From an uncultured Pirellulaceae bacterium (GTDB lineage: Bacteria; Planctomycetota; Planctomycetia; Pirellulales; Pirellulaceae), in assembly GCA_947258905.1 (NCBI GenBank), contig CAMYKF010000461.1, forward strand, positions 1 through 25,002: a stretch of DNA of 25,002 nt, written 5' to 3'. Numbering within the stretch: position 1 is the stretch's first letter; the number at the start of each line of letters is the position of its first letter. The position numbers were made by a program, and so were the translations under genes. Below the pieces are notes generated by a model. That model was not told the origin of the DNA. It made no database searches and saw only the letters and a program-made list of their open reading frames with translations. Below are positions 17,331 to 24,204 of this stretch, in pieces.

Positions 17331-18077
17331 ATGGACGTCCATCTGCTGGGTACAGCTGGCTATCATCCCAACGAGCGGCGGCATACTGCTTGCATCATGA
17401 TCCCCGAAGCTGGCGTGATCTTTGATGCTGGCACCGGGTTTTTTCGCGTTCGCGACCTGATCCAGACCAGCGACCTGCACCTGTTTCTCACCCACTGCCA
17501 TCTGGACCATTGTGTCGGCCTGTCCTTTTTCATTGACACGATGTACGAGACCGGTGTGGAGAAGATTCATGTCTATGGGGTGGCTGAAAAGCTGCAGGCG
17601 ATCCAGCAACATTTGTTTTCCACACAGTTGTTTCCGGTCAATCCGCCGTTTCACTGGAACGAAATCAAACCGGGCCAGCAACTGGACGTGCCGCTGGATG
17701 GAAAATTAAAGAGCTTTGCGCTCAAGCATCCCGGTGGCAGCCTTGGATTTCGCGTCGACTGGCCTGAACATTCACTGGCCTATATCACGGACACGACGGC
17801 CGAATTGCAGGCCGATTATGTCGAGGAAATCCGCGGAGTCGATTTGCTACTGCACGAATGCCACTTTCCCGATGGCTGGGAAGGTCTGGCCGTCGAAACC
17901 GGGCACAGTTGCCTGACACCCGTAGCCAAGGTCAGTCGGGCTGCCGATGCCCAGCTGACCGTAATTGTGCACATCAATCCCCTGGCCACAGACGACCCGC
18001 CGCTGGATCTGGACTCCGTCAAATCCATCAACGAAAACATCTTGCTCGGCGAAGACAAGATGGTGGTAAAGTTGTAA
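17331..18077 (+). CDS. Metallo-beta-lactamase-fold hydrolase (RNase Z-like family)
   Basis: The 248-residue protein has the MBL-fold metal site H55-C-H57-L-D59-H60 in 'LFLTHCHLDHCVGL'. It opens 'MDVHLLGTAGYHPNERRHTA' and 'VIFDAGTGFF', as in RNase Z/arylsulfatase-type members. Later ligands appear to be 'LKHPGGSLGFRV', the aspartate of 'AYITDTT', 'HECHF' and the final histidine in 'VIVHINPLATD'. It lacks the long exosite arm of true tRNase Z, so I do not call it one; the substrate is unknown. The protein has no signal peptide and is probably cytoplasmic. The start could be 17313 (six residues longer, MESRFP); 17331 gives the family-like beginning with GGAG 12 bases before, but neither ribosome site is strong. 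It converges with the peroxidase gene. Confidence 0.85.
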   Translation: MDVHLLGTAGYHPNERRHTACIMIPEAGVIFDAGTGFFRVRDLIQTSDLHLFLTHCHLDHCVGLSFFIDTMYETGVEKIHVYGVAEKLQAIQQHLFSTQLFPVNPPFHWNEIKPGQQLDVPLDGKLKSFALKHPGGSLGFRVDWPEHSLAYITDTTAELQADYVEEIRGVDLLLHECHFPDGWEGLAVETGHSCLTPVAKVSRAADAQLTVIVHINPLATDDPPLDLDSVKSINENILLGEDKMVVKL

Positions 18078-18080
18078 ATG

Positions 18081-18102
18081 GGAGCTCGAGTGAAGCTCCA
18101 TT
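18081..18102 (+). terminator. Weak hairpin just after MBL gene
   Basis: GGAGCT (18081-18086) and AGCTCC (18094-18099) form a 6-bp stem with a 7-base loop, three bases after the stop codon, followed by ATTT. The T-run is too short for a confident terminator. Confidence 0.3.
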
Positions 18103-18107
18103 TCCGT

Positions 18108-18160
18108 CCTTCTCCCTTGGGGAGAATCCCGGCGCGCCGGGAGAAGGCCGGATGAGGGGC
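18108..18160. repeat. CCTTCTCCC hairpin repeat, copy 2
   Basis: CCTTCTCCC (18108-18116) pairs with GGGAGAAGG (18139-18147), and CCGGATGAGGGGC (18148-18160) is the reverse complement of 187-199 near the left edge. The centre holds the perfect 16-base palindrome TCCCGGCGCGCCGGGA (18127-18142), absent from copy 1, so the loop differs between copies. Confidence 0.65.
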
Positions 18161-18195
18161 CGGCTGACAATTGCAAATCGCAAAACTACTCTTCG

Positions 18196-18251
18196 ATTCG
18201 ACATTCCTTGTTCGATATTCTGCGGTTCCCTACTGCTCCGGAATGTCGAAT
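18196..18251. repeat. ATTCGACATTCC inverted repeat
   Basis: ATTCGACATTCC (18196-18207) and GGAATGTCGAAT (18240-18251) are exact reverse complements across a 32-base loop. Nearby fragments repeat the theme: TTGTTCGATATTC (18208-18220), GCCGAACAAG (18252-18261) and CGAAATGTCGAAGGCG (18281-18296). It fills much of the 295-base spacer between the convergent MBL and peroxidase genes; no gene is seen there. Confidence 0.65.
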
Positions 18252-18372
18252 GCCGAACAAGTCATTCATGATGCTTCTTCGAAATGTCGAAGGCGTTGGA
18301 TGCAGCGGAAGTCGCCAGACTTCCGACCATGTCCGTGTCATCAGTGCCGTCCGTGGCGTAATGACCGTCTGA

Positions 18373-18954
18373 CTACTCGCCGCCCAAAGCCTTCTCAATC
18401 GCTGCCACAAACTCATCGCTCATGGGATCAGTCCGCGGGCCAAAGCGTGCGATCACGTTGCCCTCGCGATCGAGCACGAACTTTTCAAAGTTCCATTTGA
18501 TGTCGCCAGTGCCGGCGGGTTCCACTTCCAGCGATCGCAGGTGTTGATAAAGTTCGCAACTGTCGTCACCGTTGACATTGATTTTGGAGAACATCTCAAA
18601 ACTGACGTCGTAGTTGTCCTTGCAAAATGCGGCGATCTCCTCGTTGGTGCCGGGCTCCTGACCAGCGAACTGGTTGCAGGGGAATCCGAGAACGGCCAGG
18701 CCTCGTTCGGAGTACTTTTCATGTAATGACTGCAGCTTTTCATACTGCGGCGTCAGCCCGCAGCGGCTGGCTACATTGACCATCACGACAACCTGACCGG
18801 CGTAGTCCGATAGTGCCTTGTCCTCGCCATCGATCGATTGCATGGTGAAATTGAGAGCGGCCGGGGCATGCGACTGATCCGCGGCAGGATCCTGGGCGAA
18901 CGCGGGTGTGGAAATTACGCAGGCGATCAGCAAGGACAGGGCAAGGGACTTCAT
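18373..18954 (-). CDS. Exported Cys-type glutathione peroxidase family protein
   Basis: The 193-residue product is a thiol peroxidase of the glutathione peroxidase family with a signal peptide (about 1-20, ending STPAFA|Q), so it should reduce peroxides outside the cytoplasm. Motifs: 'VNVASRCGLTPQY' with the peroxidatic C65 (Cys and not selenocysteine), 'GFPCNQFAGQEPG' with Q95, and 'KWNFEKFVLDREGNV' with W154 and N155; these four form the catalytic tetrad. Besides C65 and C93 there is C111 in 'EIAAFCKDNY', at the place where thioredoxin-dependent members carry their resolving cysteine, so a thioredoxin-like reductant is more likely than glutathione. The domain is full length without the dimerisation loop. 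It is a single gene on the minus strand. Confidence 0.93.
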   Translation of the reverse strand: MKSLALSLLIACVISTPAFAQDPAADQSHAPAALNFTMQSIDGEDKALSDYAGQVVVMVNVASRCGLTPQYEKLQSLHEKYSERGLAVLGFPCNQFAGQEPGTNEEIAAFCKDNYDVSFEMFSKINVNGDDSCELYQHLRSLEVEPAGTGDIKWNFEKFVLDREGNVIARFGPRTDPMSDEFVAAIEKALGGE

Positions 18955-19062
18955 CGGGGACTCCGAAAAATTGCAGGAAAATTCACGAGACTACAAGGAT
19001 AGCCGGCTTGCGCTGGAGAGACCAGTCATTCGTAGTACCAATTGATGGCCACCGCACGCCGT

Positions 19063-19105
19063 AAGTTGAGGTTAGTGTTGTTAAAGTTGAGGTCAAAGTT
19101 AAGGT
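19063..19105. repeat. Degenerate AAGTTGAGGT repeats
   Basis: AAGTTGAGGT occurs at 19063-19072 and 19084-19093, with AAGTTAAGGT at 19096-19105; offsets are 21 and 12 bases. The stretch reads as loosely 6-base-periodic GTTGAG/GTTAGT/GTTGTT. It lies about 30 bases past the stop of the minus-strand dehydrogenase and has no pairing arm nearby, unlike the similar arms at 4446-4661 and 9669-9748. Confidence 0.5.
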
Positions 19106-19132
19106 TTATACAAAGATCCAACCGTCAAGTCA

Positions 19133-20383
19133 TTACTTGCGAAATCTTGCGATCGCGTAGTGTGCCGGGTCGACATGAGGCTGTTCGCCCAGCATCAGCT
19201 CCCGCACCAGACGCCCGGTGCCGGTCGCCAGACTAATGCCAAGCATGTTATGGCCGGCAGCGATCCAGACATTCTGGAGCGCGGGGCTGCGGTCAATGAC
19301 CGGCTTGCCGTCCCAGGTCATGGGACGCCAGCCATACCACTCCTCCTCGATGGGATCGCAGTACGGATCGTGCAGGTATTTTTCGGCCGCGGTTTTCAGC
19401 AACTCCAGCCGTCTCGGATTGATCGACGTGTCGTAGCCGACGAACTCCATCGTTGAGCCGATGCGGTATTTGTCTTCCATCGGTGTAATGGCGACATGGG
19501 CGTCCTCGAAAATGATCGGGATCTTCGGCATGCGCATTGGCGTGGGCATGGTCAGTGAATAGCCTTTGCCGGGTTCGATGGGAATTTTCACCCCCAGGTG
19601 CTGGTTCAGGAATGGAGTCCAGGCACCGGTGGCCACGACGAATTTGTCCGCTTCGATGGTTTGGCCATTGCCGGCGATCGCTGTGGCCACACCCTGTTCG
19701 GTGACAAATTTGTCGACGGGCGTTTGCTCGTAGAAAGTGACACCACGCTGTTCGAGTTTTTGACGAAGCGCTGACATCAGCTTGTCGGGACGCAAATGAC
19801 AATCGCCTTCGTAATGCCAGGCACCGCCGAGGCCAGGTTTCAGTGCGGGCTCGACCTCGACCAGTTGTTTTCCGTCATAAGGAGTTGCGCCGACACCGAA
19901 TTCGTTACGCAGCATCTCATCGGTCTGGCGATAGGACTCAAACCCCGCGGGTGTGTCAAATACAAACAGGATGCCGCGTTCCTGCCACTCACAGTCAATC
20001 TGCTCGTTGGTGACCAGTTCCTGATACAGACGCTTGGACGATTGCAGCAGCTCGTGTCGTCCGCGGGCCGATTCCAGCATGTCCCGCTTATTGCAGCGTC
20101 GGGCAAATCGCCAGAACCAGTTCAGGCAACTGGCGGACAAACGCGGCTTGATCGCGAACGTCGAATTGCGTTTCATCATTTCGCGCATCGAGGCCCGCAC
20201 CTGTCCCGGTCGTGTTAGCGGCAAAATGTGGCTGGGCGAGACGTAGCCGCAATTGCCGTGCGAGCAGGCGGCACCAAAACGATCGCGTTCCACAATCGTC
20301 ACGTCACAACCCGCTTGCGACAGGTTCCACGCACTCATGGCGCCGATCACGCCGCCTCCGATCACCACAACCCGCTCGGCCAT
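19133..20383 (-). CDS. FAD D-amino-acid dehydrogenase (cis-4-hydroxy-D-proline oxidising)
   Basis: The 416-residue protein is a DadA/glycine-oxidase-like FAD enzyme. The dinucleotide-binding loop GGGVIG (9-14) lies in 'VVVIGGGVIGAMSAWNLSQAG', followed by the acidic residue E32 ('VTIVERD') that binds the ribose. 'CSHGNCGYVSPSHILPL' is typical of DadA-type enzymes, and the C-terminal 'GWRPMTWDGKPVIDRSP..NVWIAAGHNMLGISLATGTGRL' segment closes the FAD site. From its neighbours the substrate is inferred to be cis-4-hydroxy-D-proline, giving 1-pyrroline-4-hydroxy-2-carboxylate. No multi-subunit partner genes are present, so a single-chain membrane-associated dehydrogenase is likely. The ATG at 20383 overlaps the epimerase stop by one base (TGATG), implying translational coupling; an upstream ATG at 20443 would lie inside the epimerase. 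Confidence 0.88.
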   Translation of the reverse strand: MAERVVVIGGGVIGAMSAWNLSQAGCDVTIVERDRFGAACSHGNCGYVSPSHILPLTRPGQVRASMREMMKRNSTFAIKPRLSASCLNWFWRFARRCNKRDMLESARGRHELLQSSKRLYQELVTNEQIDCEWQERGILFVFDTPAGFESYRQTDEMLRNEFGVGATPYDGKQLVEVEPALKPGLGGAWHYEGDCHLRPDKLMSALRQKLEQRGVTFYEQTPVDKFVTEQGVATAIAGNGQTIEADKFVVATGAWTPFLNQHLGVKIPIEPGKGYSLTMPTPMRMPKIPIIFEDAHVAITPMEDKYRIGSTMEFVGYDTSINPRRLELLKTAAEKYLHDPYCDPIEEEWYGWRPMTWDGKPVIDRSPALQNVWIAAGHNMLGISLATGTGRLVRELMLGEQPHVDPAHYAIARFRK

Positions 20384-21321
20384 CAGCGAATCCCCATGCA
20401 AAACGGATCTGCGGGATCGAGCAGCAATGTGGATTCCCCACATACGTGAGCCGTGCCGCTGATCGAGGGAATGATCGTGTCATCGTCGGCGTTTTCGTAC
20501 GAACACTGAAACACACTGCCAATGATACTCTCCTGCCGCCAGGTTTCGCCCTCAGGCAGTTCCCCGTCAGCTGCCAGGCAAGCCAGTTTGGCGCTGGTGC
20601 CCGTGCCGCAGGGCGAACGATCGTAATCGCCGCCGGGACAGAGCACAAAGTTCTTGCTGTGGTTGTTTGAATCGTTTGGCGCCGCATACAACTCGACGTG
20701 ATCGACGAAGGCATCGCCGGTTCCACGCACGCCCTGATCCTTTAATGCCTGACGAATTTGCCGGGTGACGTGTAGCAGGTGGTCGGTGTTGTCGGGACGA
20801 AGTTGTTCTGTTGTTTGTTTGACCAGAAAAAACCAGTTGCCTCCCCACGCCACGTCGCCGGTCACCGTCCCGTAGTCGGGCACATCAACCTGCACATCAC
20901 GGTGCAATCGGTAGCTGTTGACGTTCTTCACGGTCACGCGATTTCTTTCGGCCAGCACAATATTGACCCGGCCGACCGGCGTCTCGAGCCGATGCCGGCC
21001 CGGTTCAATCCGGCCCAGATGCTGCAAGGTGACGACGGTGCCGATCGTGCCATGGCCACACATCCCCAGGAATCCAGCCGTGTCAAAAAAGATGATGCCT
21101 GCCGCGCACTCCGGATCGGCGGGCTCGCACAGCATGCCGCCGACCAGTACATCCGATCCCCGCGGCTCATCGACCACGGCGCGACGCACATCGTCGAACT
21201 GGTCGCGAAAGATGGCCCGTCGCTCGGCCAGTGTTCCGCTGCCCAAATCAGGACCGCCGCTGACAATGATTCGTGTCGGCTCACCGCCGGTATGGGAATC
21301 GATAACCTGAATGCGTTTCAT
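20383..21321 (-). CDS. 4-hydroxyproline 2-epimerase (proline racemase family)
   Basis: The 312-residue enzyme converts trans-4-hydroxy-L-proline to cis-4-hydroxy-D-proline by two-base proton exchange. Both catalytic cysteines are present: C88 in 'GMCGHGTIGTV' and C238 in 'DRSPCGTGTSAKLA', which excludes the dehydratase branch of the family, where one Cys is replaced. The N-terminus 'IQVIDSHTGGEPTRIIV' and the C-terminus 'SISGTAHVCGESTLLLDPADPF' are typical. The length favours the 4-hydroxyproline epimerase group over proline racemase, and the neighbours confirm it. The start is ATG at 21321. It is the first gene of a minus-strand pair with the dehydrogenase, divergent from the aldehyde dehydrogenase; shared control from the 126-base spacer is plausible. 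Confidence 0.93.
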   Translation of the reverse strand: MKRIQVIDSHTGGEPTRIIVSGGPDLGSGTLAERRAIFRDQFDDVRRAVVDEPRGSDVLVGGMLCEPADPECAAGIIFFDTAGFLGMCGHGTIGTVVTLQHLGRIEPGRHRLETPVGRVNIVLAERNRVTVKNVNSYRLHRDVQVDVPDYGTVTGDVAWGGNWFFLVKQTTEQLRPDNTDHLLHVTRQIRQALKDQGVRGTGDAFVDHVELYAAPNDSNNHSKNFVLCPGGDYDRSPCGTGTSAKLACLAADGELPEGETWRQESIIGSVFQCSYENADDDTIIPSISGTAHVCGESTLLLDPADPFCMGIR

Positions 21322-21447
21322 GCGACGTCTGTCCGGTTTGCATTCACCGGAAATTAAAAGTATTTTGACCTGCCTGACAGTTTAACAGGCTGGATTGGTA
21401 TCCGCTCCCTCGCGGTTGCGGTTCTGTTACTCAACGTGGAAGCAAAC
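21322..21447. promoter_or_regulatory. Divergent control region of hydroxyproline genes
   Basis: GCCTG (21372-21376) and CAGGC (21386-21390) form an interrupted palindrome with a 9-base spacer, the size expected for a dimeric regulator. On the minus strand, TTAAAC and TACTTT lie 17 bases apart and could be a weak promoter for the epimerase. The site is a candidate operator for a substrate-responsive regulator, but no regulator gene is seen nearby. Confidence 0.3.
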
Positions 21448-23040
21448 ATGAGCATACACAAGGTACTGATTGCCGGAAGTTGGCGTGAATCGGACTCGAC
21501 GGGCACTTTTCAGGCCGCAGATCCGCGTACCGGACAAAACCTGCCTGACGAGTATCCGGTCAGCAGCTGGAGCGAATGTGAACAGGCGCTGGACGCGGCC
21601 GCTGAGGCCTTTGAGCAATTGCGGCAAATGCCAGCCGAACGGATCGCCGAGTTTCTCGAATTGTATGCCGATCGCATCGAGGCGCGCTCGGCGGAGATAT
21701 GTGAAATGGCTTCCCGGGAGACGGCACTGCCGGTCGAACCACGACTGGCATCGGGTGAACTGCCACGCACCACGGGCCAGTTGCGACAGGCCGCTGCCGC
21801 CGCACGCTCGTTCAGCTGGTGCCAACCCACCATCGATACCAGTGCCAATATCCGTTCCTGCTTCGCCGCATTGGGACCGGTGGCCGTGCTGGGTCCCAAC
21901 AATTTCCCGCTGGCCTTTGGCAGCATCTCCGGTGGTGATTTTGCAGCAGCCGTGGCGGCCGGCAATCCGGTGATTGCCAAGGCCCATCCGCTGCATCCGG
22001 GAACGACTCGCTTGCTGGCCGAAGAAGCGCAGGCCGCGGTCGAGCAAACCGGGCTTCCCAAGGCCACGGTGCAGTTGCTGTACCACATCGACCACTCCGA
22101 CGGGGAGCGAATGGTGCGTGACCCACGACTGGCAGCCGTCGCCTACACCGGCAGCCGCACAGCAGGTTTGAAGCTCAAGGCCGCCGCTGACTCAGTTGGC
22201 AAACCGATCTATCTGGAAATGTCTTCCGTGAATCCGATCGTCTTGTTACCCGGCGCCTTGCAGGAACGCGCCGAAGAGATCGCCGGGGAACTGGCCGGCA
22301 GTTGTCTGATGGGTACCGGCCAGTTTTGTACGAATCCGGGATTGGTGATTGCTGTCGATAACGATCAGACTCGTCAGTTCAGCCAGACACTGGTCGACAA
22401 ATTCCAGGCTGCGCCCGTCGGGACATTGTTGTCGGGCGCAGGCCAGCAAGGACTTTCGTCGGCCGTGGATGCGTTGCGGCAGGCCGGTGCCGAAGCGATT
22501 TGCGGAGCCAGTGAAGGTGGCGGCCAGGGGTACAGTTATGCCAACACCATACTGCAGTGCGATGGCGACCAATTCCTGGCCAATCCGGAAGCTCTGCAAG
22601 CCGAGGCTTTTGGCAACTCGACCATGATCGTCACGGTCAACTCCATCGATCAGGCCGTTGAGGTGATTAGCCAGCTGGAGGGCAACCTGACGGGCTGTAT
22701 CTATTCGGCGACCGATGGCAGCGACGATGCGGCTTACGACCAGATCGCGCCGCACCTGCGACAGCGGGTCGGTCGGTTGTTGAACGACCAGGTGCCGACG
22801 GGCGTCGCCGTCTGTCCGGCCATGAATCATGGCGGACCGTTTCCGGCCACCGGCCATCCTGGATTCACGGCTGTCGGCATTCCGGCTTCGCTGATCCGAT
22901 TCGCGATGCTGCAATGCTATGACAATGTGCGGCCGCACCGGTTACCGGCGTTGTTGCAGGATGAAAACCCGGGCGGTGTCTGGCGATCGATCGACGGTCA
23001 GTGGACGCAGGCCGATGCAGGTGCCCTGGCATCGGCGTGA
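21448..23040 (+). CDS. Aldehyde dehydrogenase (2,5-dioxopentanoate dehydrogenase type)
   Basis: The 530-residue NAD(P)-dependent enzyme probably oxidises alpha-ketoglutarate semialdehyde to 2-oxoglutarate, the last step of hydroxyproline catabolism. Visible features: 'VAVLGPNNFPLAFGSISGGD' (about 142-161), where most aldehyde dehydrogenases have a Trp-Asn motif, 'AYTGSRTAGLKL' in the cofactor fold, the general base E257 in 'IYLEMSSVNPIVL', and the catalytic C294 in 'GTGQFCTNPGLVIAV'. The 'SVNP' and 'QFCTNPG' forms and the length (above 500) are typical of the ketoglutarate-semialdehyde group and unlike the general family. The ATG at 21448 is preferred over an in-frame GTG at 21436 because GGAAG lies about 6 bases before it. 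It is divergent from the epimerase and convergent with the lyase/deaminase. Confidence 0.9.
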   Translation: MSIHKVLIAGSWRESDSTGTFQAADPRTGQNLPDEYPVSSWSECEQALDAAAEAFEQLRQMPAERIAEFLELYADRIEARSAEICEMASRETALPVEPRLASGELPRTTGQLRQAAAAARSFSWCQPTIDTSANIRSCFAALGPVAVLGPNNFPLAFGSISGGDFAAAVAAGNPVIAKAHPLHPGTTRLLAEEAQAAVEQTGLPKATVQLLYHIDHSDGERMVRDPRLAAVAYTGSRTAGLKLKAAADSVGKPIYLEMSSVNPIVLLPGALQERAEEIAGELAGSCLMGTGQFCTNPGLVIAVDNDQTRQFSQTLVDKFQAAPVGTLLSGAGQQGLSSAVDALRQAGAEAICGASEGGGQGYSYANTILQCDGDQFLANPEALQAEAFGNSTMIVTVNSIDQAVEVISQLEGNLTGCIYSATDGSDDAAYDQIAPHLRQRVGRLLNDQVPTGVAVCPAMNHGGPFPATGHPGFTAVGIPASLIRFAMLQCYDNVRPHRLPALLQDENPGGVWRSIDGQWTQADAGALASA

Positions 23041-23047
23041 GCGATCA

Positions 23048-23110
23048 GTAGCGGTGGCTTCCAGCCGCCGTAAACATTCGCAGGCCTGACGGGCTGGAAG
23101 CCACCACTAC
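23048..23110. repeat. REP-like palindrome, GTAGCGG family, copy 2
   Basis: The left arm 23048-23070 is identical over 23 bases to 4530-4552. The right arm (about 23090-23110, ending GGAAGCCACCACTAC) differs by a few bases from the perfect arm of copy 1. The element begins 8 bases after the aldehyde dehydrogenase stop. Its right end supplies the TAG stop of the opposing gene (23107-23109 on the minus strand), so it fills the whole convergent junction. Confidence 0.85.
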
Positions 23111-24069
23111 GAGGAAACCGCTGCTCCCGCATGGCTTTTCCCCGGCCAGTCGGCCCACCACGTTTTGAACAACTCGTACTGCGATTCCACAAAATGCCGC
23201 TGGCTGGGCGACAAGGCGTCGGATTCGTTGAAGTGCAACTCGTACTCCGATTCTCCGTTCAGTACCAGCAGGTGTTTGTAGAACAGCACCAGATCGGGGC
23301 CTTCATCAAACGTAGAGAGCACCATCAGGGCCTCGTCCAGTTCCTTCGCCAGGCGACGCGCCTCGAAATCGCCTGCAGCGGCGCGCTGACACAACTCGAT
23401 CAGATGCAGGACGACTTCCGGCAGTGCATTGCCAATCCCGGTAATCGCTCCGGCGGCCCCGCAATTGACATAGCCATGAAACACCTGGGTATCCACACCG
23501 ATCATCAAGGTCAAGCCGGGATCGGCGCCGGTAATATGCTGGGCGGCGTAGCTGAGCGAGTCGGCGCCGCCAAATTCCTTGAAGCCAACCAGATTGGGAA
23601 ATTCGTTTCTTAAATCAAAGAACAGGTCGGCTTTGGTCTCGAATCCATAATACGGACTGTTGTAAATAACGGCGGGAATTTCCGGCGCCGCCGAGAGGAT
23701 CGCCGCGAAGTGGTTTCGCTGGGCGGCCGGCGACGTTCCGCGTGATAACACGCGGGGGATGACCATCAGTCCGCGGGCGCCCACCGATTGGGCATGAGCC
23801 GAATGTTCGACGGCAATCCGTGTATTAACCGCGCCGGTTCCAACCACCACAGGTACGCCAGCGTCGCAAAGTCGCCTGACGCCTTCCTGTCGCCACTGGT
23901 CCGTTAGCAACGGCCAGTCACCCATCGAGCCGCAGTAGACCATGCCGTTCATTCCGGCGGCCATCAATTCCTGACCCTTGCGAACCAGCGCGTCAAAATT
24001 CGGAGTGCGATCCGGGTGACACGGAGTCATCAGTGCGGGAATGCAGCCGCGAAAAATGCTGGTATCCAT
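23107..24069 (-). CDS. Dihydrodipicolinate synthase family protein (hydroxyproline pathway deaminase)
   Basis: The 320-residue TIM-barrel enzyme is of the DapA/NanA class I lyase family. The Schiff-base lysine is K164 in 'LVGFKEFGGADS' and the tyrosine of the proton relay is Y136 in 'AVIYNSPYYG'. The phosphate/carboxylate-binding loop reads 'YCGSMGDWPLLT' (45-56) instead of the usual GTTGE, so it is not a standard DapA. Beside the epimerase, dehydrogenase and semialdehyde dehydrogenase it is best read as 1-pyrroline-4-hydroxy-2-carboxylate deaminase, which releases ammonia and forms alpha-ketoglutarate semialdehyde. ATG at 24069 gives the family start 'FRGCIPALMTP'; AAGGGA lies about 10 bases before it. 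An ATG at 24138 would add an unlikely 23 residues. It has its own promoter region, divergent from the gene at 24205. Confidence 0.88.
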   Translation of the reverse strand: MDTSIFRGCIPALMTPCHPDRTPNFDALVRKGQELMAAGMNGMVYCGSMGDWPLLTDQWRQEGVRRLCDAGVPVVVGTGAVNTRIAVEHSAHAQSVGARGLMVIPRVLSRGTSPAAQRNHFAAILSAAPEIPAVIYNSPYYGFETKADLFFDLRNEFPNLVGFKEFGGADSLSYAAQHITGADPGLTLMIGVDTQVFHGYVNCGAAGAITGIGNALPEVVLHLIELCQRAAAGDFEARRLAKELDEALMVLSTFDEGPDLVLFYKHLLVLNGESEYELHFNESDALSPSQRHFVESQYELFKTWWADWPGKSHAGAAVSS

Positions 24070-24204
24070 CTCATTAGTTCCCTTGAACAAAGTTTCCGCC
24101 AGAGCGCCACATTGTATCTCGCAGAAAATCTGTCTCAAGTTGCCGCTGTGTCACGGTCAGCAACCGGGTACAACTGTTGGAGGGTTCGAGCCAGTGAGCT
24201 ACCG

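Noticed and set aside
17331..18077. True tRNase Z
   Set aside because: It has the MBL-fold metal site but no flexible exosite arm, so only the broader family is supported.
20383..21321. Proline racemase or trans-3-hydroxyproline dehydratase
   Set aside because: Both catalytic cysteines are present, which excludes the dehydratase, and the surrounding pathway genes fit 4-hydroxyproline and not proline.
24176..24200. Possible tRNA T-arm (GGTTCGAGCC)
   Set aside because: The flanks do not pair as a T-stem, and no acceptor stem, anticodon arm or D-arm is found around it.
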